Assembly (NCBI RefSeq): GCF_024505045.1 | Contig: NZ_JANIBM010000003.1 | Span: 186,001-250,000, forward strand | DNA: 64,000 nt | From: Methylomonas aurea | GTDB lineage: Bacteria; Pseudomonadota; Gammaproteobacteria; Methylococcales; Methylomonadaceae | Reading direction: 5' to 3' | Shown: positions 16,992 through 25,331 of the stretch, one piece after another | How positions within the stretch are numbered: the stretch's first letter is position 1 | Layout: every line of letters starts with the position of its first letter | Position numbers and translations under genes: made by a program | The notes under the pieces: model-generated | The model's input: the letters and a program-made list of their open reading frames with translations, nothing else | Told to the model about the DNA's origin: nothing | Databases searched by the model: none

Positions 16992-18439
16992 TGGCCGTGG
17001 CGCGCCGGTTTGGCTTGGCATTTTTGGCGTTCAGTGTGGGCGGCTGCGCCTTGTTCGGCGAGGACAGCCAGCGCGCCCAACTGGCGCCGATGCCGGCCAC
17101 CGAGCAAACCTTGGCGCGTACCAGCGCCGAGATGGCCGCGCAAGACCGTTGGCCGGAGCAGCGCTGGTGGACGGCTTTCGGCAACGCCACGTTGAACGGC
17201 TTGATCGCAACCGCACTGGCCGGCAATCCCAATCTGAAAGTCGCCGAGGCCCGTTTGCAGCAGGCCGAAACCTTGGCCGATTTCGAAGCCGCCGACCTGT
17301 ACCCGACGATAGACGCCAACGTCAGCTTTGCCGCGCAACGCTTTTCCGCTGACAGCGTGCAGGCCAAATTCGCCGGCCAGCACTTCCGCCACTTGTTGGT
17401 CAACCCGCTGGTGCTGCGCTACCACCTGGATTTTTGGGGGCGCGACCAGGCCAGTTTGCAAAGTGCGGTCGATCGCTCGCTGGCCGCCAGTGCCGAACTG
17501 GCCGACGCCCGGTTGTTACTGGCCGTGGCCGTGGCAGGAGCCTATTTCGATTTGCTGGCAGCCGCCGAAGAGTCAGAATTGGCGGAACATATCGTCGCCG
17601 ACCGGGAGACGCTTTACCGGTTGGAACAGAGCCGCCGCGCCGCCGGTTTGATTGGCGAAACGCCGCTGTGGCAAGCCGAACGCAATCTGCGCGCGGCCCA
17701 ACAGGCGGCGGCCGGTTTGCGCGCCGAACAGGAATTACGCCGTAACCAATTGGCCGCGTTGGCCGGGCAGGGTGCCGATTGGGGAACGCGGATCGGTATC
17801 GACGCCAAGGTCGTTCCGCAAGCGCTGGCCTTGCCGGCTGATCTGCCGTTGCGATTGCTGGCGCGGCGGCCGGATCTGCATGCCGCGCGCTTGCAAGCCG
17901 AGGCCGCCGCCGAGGATATTCATGTCGCCAAAACCGCGTTTTATCCGGATGTCAATTTGCTGGCTTTCACCGGCTTTCACAGCGTCAGCCTGATCGATAT
18001 TGCCTTGCAAGGCTCGAGTCTGGCCTATGCCGTCGGCCCGTCCATCGAGTTGCCGATTTTCGAGGGCGGCCGCTTGCGCGCCCAACTCGGTTACCGGGAA
18101 GCCAGCTACGACTTGGCGGTACAGCGCTATAACGCCGGCTTGTTGCGTGCGGTGCAGGATGTTGCCGACGCTTTGAGCCGTTGGCGCGAACTGGCCGTCA
18201 AAGTCGCCGCACAGCAGCAAGCTTTGGCGGCCGCCGAAGCGCAAAGCCGGCTCAGCGACAGCCTGACCCGCAACGGTTTGCACGATCGCGGCAAGCCTGT
18301 GCTGGCGCGGCTCGAAGCCAATCGCGAGCGCCTGCTGCTGGCCGGCTTGGCGGCCGAACAACATAAAATCGCGGTCAGCCTGATCAAAGCCTTGGGCGGC
18401 GGTTACCAAGCAGCCGCCGAATCCGCAAACCAACCCTGA
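16991..18439 (+). CDS. outer membrane efflux lipoprotein, NodT/OprM type
   Basis: A 482-residue TolC-family outer membrane factor. The start is the ATG at 16991 directly after the MFS stop; the same frame stays open 175 codons further upstream inside the MFS gene, which is a shadow. A lipobox VGGC (near residue 19) marks it as a lipoprotein. WWTAFGNATLNGLIATALAGNPNLKVAEARLQQA is the usual first OEP repeat and the second repeat starts near RRPDLHAARLQAEAAAEDIHVAKTAFYPDVNL. It forms the outer-membrane channel of the tripartite pump with the flanking MFS and HlyD proteins. The HlyD gene starts six bases after its stop. Confidence 0.94.
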   Translation: MAVARRFGLAFLAFSVGGCALFGEDSQRAQLAPMPATEQTLARTSAEMAAQDRWPEQRWWTAFGNATLNGLIATALAGNPNLKVAEARLQQAETLADFEAADLYPTIDANVSFAAQRFSADSVQAKFAGQHFRHLLVNPLVLRYHLDFWGRDQASLQSAVDRSLAASAELADARLLLAVAVAGAYFDLLAAAEESELAEHIVADRETLYRLEQSRRAAGLIGETPLWQAERNLRAAQQAAAGLRAEQELRRNQLAALAGQGADWGTRIGIDAKVVPQALALPADLPLRLLARRPDLHAARLQAEAAAEDIHVAKTAFYPDVNLLAFTGFHSVSLIDIALQGSSLAYAVGPSIELPIFEGGRLRAQLGYREASYDLAVQRYNAGLLRAVQDVADALSRWRELAVKVAAQQQALAAAEAQSRLSDSLTRNGLHDRGKPVLARLEANRERLLLAGLAAEQHKIAVSLIKALGGGYQAAAESANQP

Positions 18440-18445
18440 ACCCCT

Positions 18446-19603
18446 ATGCAGAAAACGATTCGCCCGCGCGAGATTCTCCAGCAGCGTCGCCGCCGGCTGC
18501 GCTTTGTCACCATGATGTTGCTGCTGGCCGCGCTTGCTTACGGACTCTATTGGTGGCTCACGCAACGCGATTGGGTAAAGACCGACGATGCCTTCATCGC
18601 TGGGCATTTGATCGGGGTCAAGGCCCAGGTCGACGGCACGGTGGTCGAGATCCTGGCCGAGAATACCCAAGCGGTTAACAAAGGCGATGTGCTGGTGCGG
18701 CTGGACGGCAGCTACGCGCGGGTAGCGGTGCAACAGGCTGAAGCCGAGTTGGCTAAAACCGTGCGCGAGTTTTATGCCTTGAAAGCCCGGCTGGCGAGTT
18801 TGGGACAGCGCCTGGTGGCCAAGCAAGCTGCAGTGACTCAAGTTGAACACGATTTACAGCGCTTTAAAGCCGCGGCCGGCGACGGTGCGGTGTCCGACCA
18901 GCAAGTACAGAATGCCGAAGACAAATTGCGCGAATTGGCGGCGGCGATACGCGAGACCAGCGCCGAGCAGGACGGCGTGGCTGCCCAGTTGCGCGATTCC
19001 GGTGTCGAAGACTATCCGGCGGTGGAACAGGCCAAGAGCCGCTTGCGCCGTGCCTATTTGGATTACCTGCGGCGCGAGGTGCGGGCGCCGGTGGCGGGCT
19101 ATGTCGCCAAGCGCAAGGTGCAGGTCGGCGACAATTTACATGCCGGCGCGGCGTTGATGGTGGTGGTGCCGCTGGAAGAGCTCTGGGTCGAAGCCAATTT
19201 TCTGGAAACCCAGATTGCCGATATTCGACCGGGCCAGGCCGTCGAGATTCGGGTCGATGCCTTCGGCGGCGAACGTTTGTACCACGGCCGGGTACAGGGC
19301 TTGAATCCCGGTTCCGGCAGCAGTTTCGCGCTGTTGCCGACCGATAACGCCACCGGCAATTTCATTCACATCGCCGAGCGGGTGCAGGTACGGATTGCGC
19401 TGGCGCCGGAAGAATTGCGCGCCGCGCCGTTGCAGCCGGGTTTGTCGACATTGACCCGGGTGCGTATTGCGGACACCGGTACATCGGCGTTGGCATCGGA
19501 GGTGAGACTGGCCGGAGCCGCCTACCGCACCGATATTTACGACCACGAACTGGACGGCGTCGAGGACAAAATCCGCGAGATTATCGCAGCCAACCGCTCC
19601 TGA
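18446..19603 (+). CDS. HlyD/EmrA-type membrane fusion protein
   Basis: A 385-residue periplasmic adaptor anchored by one N-terminal membrane helix (about 21-40, MMLLLAALAYGLYWWL). The biotinyl-lipoyl half motifs (VKAQVDGTVVEILAENTQAVNKGDVLVRLD and the later VRAPVAGYVAKRKVQVGDNLHAG) flank an alpha hairpin (about 85-200). It links the MFS pump to the outer membrane factor. It is the last gene of the efflux operon. The 160 bases after it contain short dyads but no convincing terminator. Confidence 0.94.
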   Translation: MQKTIRPREILQQRRRRLRFVTMMLLLAALAYGLYWWLTQRDWVKTDDAFIAGHLIGVKAQVDGTVVEILAENTQAVNKGDVLVRLDGSYARVAVQQAEAELAKTVREFYALKARLASLGQRLVAKQAAVTQVEHDLQRFKAAAGDGAVSDQQVQNAEDKLRELAAAIRETSAEQDGVAAQLRDSGVEDYPAVEQAKSRLRRAYLDYLRREVRAPVAGYVAKRKVQVGDNLHAGAALMVVVPLEELWVEANFLETQIADIRPGQAVEIRVDAFGGERLYHGRVQGLNPGSGSSFALLPTDNATGNFIHIAERVQVRIALAPEELRAAPLQPGLSTLTRVRIADTGTSALASEVRLAGAAYRTDIYDHELDGVEDKIREIIAANRS

Positions 19604-19764
19604 CCGAATCCGCTGCCGCAGGGCAATGGAATAACCGTAAAAAATGCTGCAATTCGCGGTCTGTCCGTGTATCTTCTCCGGCTGGTTAATATAACCATAA
19701 CAACAAATTTAACCGCCAGCCCGATAGGGGCGGCTTTCTCGAATGTTTAGCTCACGGATTAACC

Positions 19765-20499
19765 ATGTGTTTTAGCGCCAATATGTCTCTGGGATTGGGG
19801 GTGGCCGGCTTGGTCGCGTCCAGCGTCACTTTTCTGGATAAGGACGAAACCTTCTGGGTCAGACTGGCCCGGGCCTATGCGATTTTCCATTTCTCGCTGA
19901 TGGAGTTCATTCAGTATTTCGCCTACCCGGTCGCCGACCAGTGCGGCTACGGCACTAATTTATTGCTCAGCGAATTGTCGTCGGTGCACATCAGCTTGCA
20001 GGCTTTTGCGATCATGCCGGCTTTGGCGACTTATTCGACCGATCGCAATGCCTTACGCAAAGCCTTTTTCGTCGGTTCCAGTCTGAGCGGCTTGTTCTTG
20101 ATTCTGACCCGCTTGCCCAACGATTGGCAGTTGTTCGCTATCGATCCCAATTTCATCGGCCGCATGCAGTCCTGCCTGTTCATGGGCATTTACCATATCG
20201 GCTATGCGATCTCCAGCGCGTTTGGCTTGCTGGTTACCCACGGCTCGTTGTTTGCGTTGGCGTTCAGCGCTTTCGTCTGGAAAAACAATTGGCGGATCGG
20301 CACCTACCATTGCTTCGGCGCTCTGATGACCTTGTTCGTGCCGCAGTGGCTGTTCGGCGTGTCGACCGGCGAAGCGGCGGCGATGTACTGCTTTTATTCG
20401 ATTCCGATCACGGCCAGCTTCATGCCGCAATTCAAAAAGATTTTCATTGGCAGGGACGTTAACTCGGCCGATGGTGTGCCGGCGCGGCAGGAGTCTTAG
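19765..20499 (+). CDS. multi-pass membrane protein, DUF5765-like
   Basis: A 244-residue integral membrane protein with about seven hydrophobic helices. The N-terminus MCFSANMSLGLGVAGLV resembles the MCxSA opening of DUF5765 proteins; the assignment is from memory and moderate. Conserved-looking polar residues within the membrane region (HFSLMEFIQYF, NDWQLF, YHIGYAI) may mark a functional site. It has its own start 161 bases after the efflux operon and converges with the sugar kinase gene. Its role is unknown. Confidence 0.6.
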   Translation: MCFSANMSLGLGVAGLVASSVTFLDKDETFWVRLARAYAIFHFSLMEFIQYFAYPVADQCGYGTNLLLSELSSVHISLQAFAIMPALATYSTDRNALRKAFFVGSSLSGLFLILTRLPNDWQLFAIDPNFIGRMQSCLFMGIYHIGYAISSAFGLLVTHGSLFALAFSAFVWKNNWRIGTYHCFGALMTLFVPQWLFGVSTGEAAAMYCFYSIPITASFMPQFKKIFIGRDVNSADGVPARQES

Positions 20500-20503
20500 C
20501 CGG

Positions 20504-21385
20504 TCAATGCCAGGCTTCTCTGAACCGCCGGTAAAATTCGGGGTCGCGTACCGTGGCCCCGCGCTGTCCGACGATGGCCGAGGCGAAATCTTGGGCGCGT
20601 TCCAGCGCCAGCGCTAGCGGCCAGCCGTGGGCTATCCCCAACAACAACACCGCGGCAAAGGCGTCGCCGGCACCGACCGTATCGACTACGGCCACGCTGG
20701 TGGCCGGCTCCACTTCGACAAATTCGCCGCGATCGGTCAGCGCTAGTGCGCCATGCTCGCCGCGAGTTACCACCACGCCCAGCAAATCGTAGCGTTGTTG
20801 CAATAGCTGCAGCTTGCTGTCGATGGCATGGCCCTCCGGCAGCAATAAAGCCAGTTCTTCGTCGTTCAGCTTCAACCAGTCGGCACCGGCTATCCATTTG
20901 TGAATGTCGTCCGCATCCCACCACGGCGCACGCAGATTGACGTCGAAAAACACCGGGCCGCGCCAGTTGCGTTTCATCTGATCAAATGTTGCGCGGGATA
21001 CGCCATGCCGCAGCGCCAGGCTACCGTGGTAGAGCAGGCCAAGTTCGGTGCTGGCGGACACTTCCGCGGCGGCAATGTAATCGTAGGCTTGTTGTTCCAG
21101 AATATGATAAGTCGGTTGGCCGTTGTCGATACTAACCGCGACACTGCCGGTCGGTCGGTCGGCGTCTACCTCCACCCCATTTTGGCGCATGCCCTGGTTT
21201 TGCATGGCCGCCAACAATTCCGAACCGGCCGTATCCCGGCCGATGCGGCTGACGAATAAGGGGGCGGCGCCCAAGCCTTGCAAATGCCAGGCAACGTTGA
21301 ACGGCGCGCCGCCGAGAATCCGGCTGCCGTCCGGAAAACAGTCGAACAGCGCTTCGCCGAAAATGGTTATCGAATCTGCCGGCAT
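20504..21385 (-). CDS. PfkB family carbohydrate kinase (fructokinase-like)
   Basis: A 293-residue ribokinase-fold sugar kinase. The start at the ATG of 21385 (MPADSITIFGEALFDCFPDG) fits the family; 41 more codons are open upstream but lack typical sequence. The substrate-side motif GGAPFNVAWHLQGLG and the ATP-side catalytic signature DTVGAGDAFAA (with the base Asp) are intact. The closest style is that of fructokinases, which phosphorylate fructose; in methanotrophs such kinases act in sucrose turnover, but no sucrose genes are adjacent. The substrate is therefore inferred. Confidence 0.85.
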   Translation of the reverse strand: MPADSITIFGEALFDCFPDGSRILGGAPFNVAWHLQGLGAAPLFVSRIGRDTAGSELLAAMQNQGMRQNGVEVDADRPTGSVAVSIDNGQPTYHILEQQAYDYIAAAEVSASTELGLLYHGSLALRHGVSRATFDQMKRNWRGPVFFDVNLRAPWWDADDIHKWIAGADWLKLNDEELALLLPEGHAIDSKLQLLQQRYDLLGVVVTRGEHGALALTDRGEFVEVEPATSVAVVDTVGAGDAFAAVLLLGIAHGWPLALALERAQDFASAIVGQRGATVRDPEFYRRFREAWH

Positions 21386-21609
21386 GGTGTCAGCCTCATA
21401 TAGGTGTGGGGCGGCAACCTTAGCCAATCGGCCGGAAAATGGCAATCCGTTGCGGTTAGCAAACGGGCTGACGGTCGTTTTAAGGGCGGCTGTTGGCGTC
21501 TTTCGCACCGGATTGGTGCATTCGTTTCGGGTTGTGTTCCGACGCCTATTTAACCGGCTGATAAATCAGTATTAATTTGTTTGGCATGTGGTTTGCTGTG
21601 GGTTAAGTC

Positions 21610-23037
21610 ATGAATACACAAAATATTTTCGATGAAATGCGGGCCGGAGACGGCCAGGTGCGGCTGCTGTATCAACCGTTTTCGGAATGGCTGAAAGGCG
21701 TCGATCATGCTCAACTGATGCAGAAATCCCGCGAAGCGGAAATGCTGTTCCGGCGGGTTGGTATCACGTTCAACGTTTACGGTGAGGAAGCCGGTGCCGA
21801 ACGCTTGATTCCATTCGACGTCATTCCGCGCATTCTGGCGGCTAACGAATGGCGCCAGCTTTCCGCCGGCGTGATTCAACGCGTCGCGGCTTTGAACGCC
21901 TTCCTGAACGACTTGTACCACGACCAGGAAATTATCAAGGCCGGCATCGTGCCGGCGAGCATCCTGGAAAACGAAATGTATCGGCCGGAAATGCAGGGCG
22001 TTGACGTACCGGGCGGCATCTACGCCCATATCGCCGGTATCGATATCGTCCGCACCGCGGAAAACCAGTTTTACGTGTTGGAAGACAACCTACGCACGCC
22101 GTCCGGCGTATCCTACATGCTGGAAAACCGCAAAATGATGATGCGGCTGTTTCCGGAATTGTTCCGCCGTTACGCGGTGGCGCCGGTCGAACACTACCCG
22201 CAGGTGTTGTTGAACAACTTGCGCGCCGTGGCGCAGCCTGGTGTGCACGATCCGGTGGTGGTGTTGTTGACGCCGGGCGCCTATAACAGCGCTTATTTCG
22301 AGCACGCATTTTTGGCGCAACAAATGGGTATCGAATTGGTGGAGGGTCAGGACTTGTTCTGTAGGGACAATGCCGTGTTCATGCGTACCACCGAGGGGCC
22401 GAAACGGGTCGACGTGATTTACCGCCGGATCGACGACGACTTTCTCGACCCGTTGGCGTTCCGCGAAGATTCCATGCTCGGCGTACCTGGGTTGGTTTCG
22501 GTCTATCGCAACGGCGGCGTCACCTTGGCCAATGCGATCGGTGCCGGCGTCGCCGACGATAAATCGACTTATACCTATGTACCGGAAATGGTGCGTTTTT
22601 ACTTGGGGGAGGAGCCGATATTGTCCAATGTGCCGACCTACAAACTGGAAAATCCGGACGACTTGAAATACGTACTCGAGCATCTGGCCGAACTGGTCGT
22701 GAAAGAGGTGCAGGGCTCCGGCGGTTACGGCATGCTGGTCGGCCCGACTGCGTCCAAGCAGCAAATCGAAGATTTCCGGGCCCGGATTCTGGCCGAACCG
22801 GACAATTACATCGCCCAGCCCACCTTGGCCTTGTCGACCTGTCCTACCTTGGTCGAGCAAGGTGTGGCGCCGCGCCACGTCGATCTGCGGCCGTTTGTGT
22901 TGTCCGGCAAAACCGTAACGCTGGTGCCGGGCGGATTGTGCCGGGTGGCGATGCGGGAAGGTTCGCTGGTGGTCAATTCTTCGCAAGGCGGCGGTACCAA
23001 GGACACCTGGGTGTTGAACGGAGATAAACCATGCTGA
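21610..23037 (+). CDS. circularly permuted ATP-grasp protein
   Basis: A 475-residue protein of the circularly permuted ATP-grasp type 2 family. Recognisable segments are YVLEDNLRTPSGVSYMLENR, KRVDVIYRRIDDDFLDP and VKEVQGSGGYGMLVGP. ATP-grasp enzymes make acyl-phosphates and join them to amines, so this is a probable peptide-bond or amide ligase. In many bacteria it is encoded with an alpha-E protein and transglutaminase-like proteins, as here; the product of the cluster is unknown. The stop overlaps the alpha-E gene by seven bases, indicating coupling. Confidence 0.93.
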   Translation: MNTQNIFDEMRAGDGQVRLLYQPFSEWLKGVDHAQLMQKSREAEMLFRRVGITFNVYGEEAGAERLIPFDVIPRILAANEWRQLSAGVIQRVAALNAFLNDLYHDQEIIKAGIVPASILENEMYRPEMQGVDVPGGIYAHIAGIDIVRTAENQFYVLEDNLRTPSGVSYMLENRKMMMRLFPELFRRYAVAPVEHYPQVLLNNLRAVAQPGVHDPVVVLLTPGAYNSAYFEHAFLAQQMGIELVEGQDLFCRDNAVFMRTTEGPKRVDVIYRRIDDDFLDPLAFREDSMLGVPGLVSVYRNGGVTLANAIGAGVADDKSTYTYVPEMVRFYLGEEPILSNVPTYKLENPDDLKYVLEHLAELVVKEVQGSGGYGMLVGPTASKQQIEDFRARILAEPDNYIAQPTLALSTCPTLVEQGVAPRHVDLRPFVLSGKTVTLVPGGLCRVAMREGSLVVNSSQGGGTKDTWVLNGDKPC

Positions 23038-23972
23038 GCCGTACCGCCGATCATTTATATTGGATGGCGCGCTATATCGAGCGTGCCGAAAACATGGCTC
23101 GGGTGCTGGATGTGACCGACCGCATGTCGCTGGTCGCCAACAGCGCCTACGACGAAGCGGCGCGCTGGAAACCGCCGGTCTTGATTGCCGACGACGTTGC
23201 CGTATTCGAACGCGATTACGGCAGTTACACGGCGGAGAACGTGATGCATTACATGGCCCTGGACGAACGCAATCCATCCAGCATCGTCAGCGCGCTCAAC
23301 TCTGCCCGGGAGAATGCCAGGGCGGTGCGGGTGGCGATGTCGTCGGAGATGTGGGAAACGGTCAATGCCCTCTGGCTGGAATTACGGCAACGTATCCGGC
23401 TCGGTCTGCGCGAAGCCGATATCGGCGAGTTCTGCGATTGGGTCAAATCGCGCTCGCACCTGTTCCGCGGCGTGACCTTCGGGACCATGTTGCGCGACGA
23501 CGGCTATAAATTCGTGCGGCTGGGCAGTTTCGTCGAACGCGCCGACAATACCGCGCGGCTGCTGGATGCCAAGTTTCAGTTGCTGCTGCCCAACGAAGAT
23601 CCGGCCGCCGAGGTGGATTACTACGAATGGAGTTCGTTGTTGCGCTCGGTGTCGGCGTTCGAGGCCTATCAAAAAGTTTACCGGGATACGATAGAACCGA
23701 CCAAAGTCGCCGAATTGTTGGTGCTACGTGACGACATGCCGCGTTCGCTGCATGCTTGTTATGACGAGTTGGAGCCGATACTGGAGCAACTTTGCCGTCA
23801 GCCCGGCTGCGAATGTTTGCGTCTGGCCGGCGAGAACCATGCCCGGCTGCATTTCGGCCGGATTACCCACATCTTCAATAGCGGATTGCACGAGTTCTTG
23901 CAGGATTTTATCGCCCGCAACAACGCACTCGGTATCGAGATCCAGCGCGCGTTTTTGAACAGCCCGGACTGA
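23031..23972 (+). CDS. alpha-E domain protein
   Basis: A 313-residue, almost all-helical protein of the alpha-E family. The opening MLSRTADHLYWMARYIERAENMARVLDVTDRMSL is characteristic, and a similar pattern returns at FVRLGSFVERADNTARLLDAKF. Function is not known; it accompanies the ATP-grasp ligase and transglutaminase in a conserved genome neighbourhood and may be a structural or substrate-binding partner. It overlaps the ATP-grasp gene and is followed after 102 bases by the HPPD-like gene. Confidence 0.92.
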   Translation: MLSRTADHLYWMARYIERAENMARVLDVTDRMSLVANSAYDEAARWKPPVLIADDVAVFERDYGSYTAENVMHYMALDERNPSSIVSALNSARENARAVRVAMSSEMWETVNALWLELRQRIRLGLREADIGEFCDWVKSRSHLFRGVTFGTMLRDDGYKFVRLGSFVERADNTARLLDAKFQLLLPNEDPAAEVDYYEWSSLLRSVSAFEAYQKVYRDTIEPTKVAELLVLRDDMPRSLHACYDELEPILEQLCRQPGCECLRLAGENHARLHFGRITHIFNSGLHEFLQDFIARNNALGIEIQRAFLNSPD

Positions 23973-24074
23973 ACTGTCGGGTTACGACGGCCGACGCAAT
24001 GCCTCGGTGCAAGCGAGTCGCGGAAGATGTCTGCAATAAATGCGAAACGGACAACAAGTGTTAGAGGAAACAGG

Positions 24075-25331
24075 ATGGTTAATTCATTGATTCACCCCAA
24101 GCAGGGCGATAAGGCCAACTCGGCTTGGTTCGACGAGTTTCTGGTTGGCTTGTTGGAAAACCGCGACCGCACCGGATTGACCGAAATGATTCGCGAGATC
24201 GATGCGTTGATGATTACAGTCGAGCCGGGCTGTTCGGCGGCTTACGTCAGCGAGTTGGCCTTGATGACGCCCTACCATTATCTGGTGACGTTGGAGTCGG
24301 AGTCGCACTGGACCCATATCCTGCGCATCGATATGGAGTCGCCGGACTTGCTGGTGCGGGAAGTGCGCGATCCGGGGCGAGGCGATATTTTTCGCAGTCT
24401 GAACGAGGTCTATCCGATAGGGGCGCACAAACCCAACTCGCGCTATATGGGCGAGATTTTCCGGGTCAGCAATCTGCACGAAGTGGTGGAGCAGCAAAAA
24501 AGCCGGGAAATCCGTTTTTTCAATCAGGATCAGATTCGTAAACTGGAACTGCCCGGTAATATGGCGATCGTCAAGCCGTCGCCGTACACGCATAACATCG
24601 TCGCCTATTGGGAGCGGCCGCCGGAAGACATTCGGGTTTACGCCCTGGGCAACAGTGTGATCCTGGATGAGGTCAATCGCGGTTATCACGAGGCCAAAGC
24701 CATTCAGGAAGAATTGGGGCTGGATAAGCTGATCAGGCCGATCGATCATTTGGCGACGCGGGTCTATAGCCAGAACCGGGAAGTGGCTATCCTGGAATAT
24801 CTGACGTTGTCCAGTTATTACTATTGGGGTTCGTACGATATCGTCAACCAGAATTCGTCGACCAACGTCACCAAGAGCATCCATTATGCCGACGAGCGCA
24901 TCAGTCCGGCCAAGGTGTTCACGGCGGCAAACCAGCCGTATTTCGTCAACCATTTGGTGGGATTGCCGTCGCCGACCGAAAACTTCGTACGCAATTACGG
25001 GCCGCGTCTGCACCACTTAGCGCTGGCGGTCGCCGACGGCGAGACCGGCAACCGGGCCAATATCGATTACGTGGTGGATGCGATTCGGGCCCGAGGCAAG
25101 GATTTCCTGCTCGACGTGATCGGCTCGCGGGAAGAAGGGTTGAAGCAGATTTTTTCCAGCGCTTCCGAGCATTCGTCGTTGATTATCGAATATGTGCAGC
25201 GGTTCGGCGATTTCGACGGTTTCTTTACCAAGCAGAATGTTGCCGAATTGACCCATGCCGCCGGCGTGGAGGAAAACTTGCGTCTATTACAGGCTGAAAG
25301 CGAAGCCGCCAATCCATTGGTGAATGCATGA
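24075..25331 (+). CDS. HPPD-like VOC-fold metalloprotein
   Basis: A 418-residue protein. The start at 24075 is chosen because AGAGGAAACAGG lies just before it. The C-terminal half resembles the catalytic half of 4-hydroxyphenylpyruvate dioxygenase: PIDHLATRVYS, LHHLALAVADG, IDYVVDAIRARGKDFL and LIIEYVQRFGDFDGFF. The facial triad can be read as H225, H313 or H314, and E372, so an iron(II) site looks intact. The N-terminal half is less clear. True HPPD is about 350 residues and sits with tyrosine catabolism genes; here it lies between an alpha-E gene and a transglutaminase gene whose start overlaps its stop (ATGA). It may therefore oxidise another substrate. The link to HPPD is my own pattern match. 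Confidence 0.6.
   Translation: MVNSLIHPKQGDKANSAWFDEFLVGLLENRDRTGLTEMIREIDALMITVEPGCSAAYVSELALMTPYHYLVTLESESHWTHILRIDMESPDLLVREVRDPGRGDIFRSLNEVYPIGAHKPNSRYMGEIFRVSNLHEVVEQQKSREIRFFNQDQIRKLELPGNMAIVKPSPYTHNIVAYWERPPEDIRVYALGNSVILDEVNRGYHEAKAIQEELGLDKLIRPIDHLATRVYSQNREVAILEYLTLSSYYYWGSYDIVNQNSSTNVTKSIHYADERISPAKVFTAANQPYFVNHLVGLPSPTENFVRNYGPRLHHLALAVADGETGNRANIDYVVDAIRARGKDFLLDVIGSREEGLKQIFSSASEHSSLIIEYVQRFGDFDGFFTKQNVAELTHAAGVEENLRLLQAESEAANPLVNA

Noticed and set aside
19713-19733. A hairpin (CCGC, bulge, CCC-GATA-GGG, GCGG) after the efflux operon as a terminator
   Set aside because: The stem has a three-base bulge and no U-run follows it; it may be chance in GC-rich DNA.
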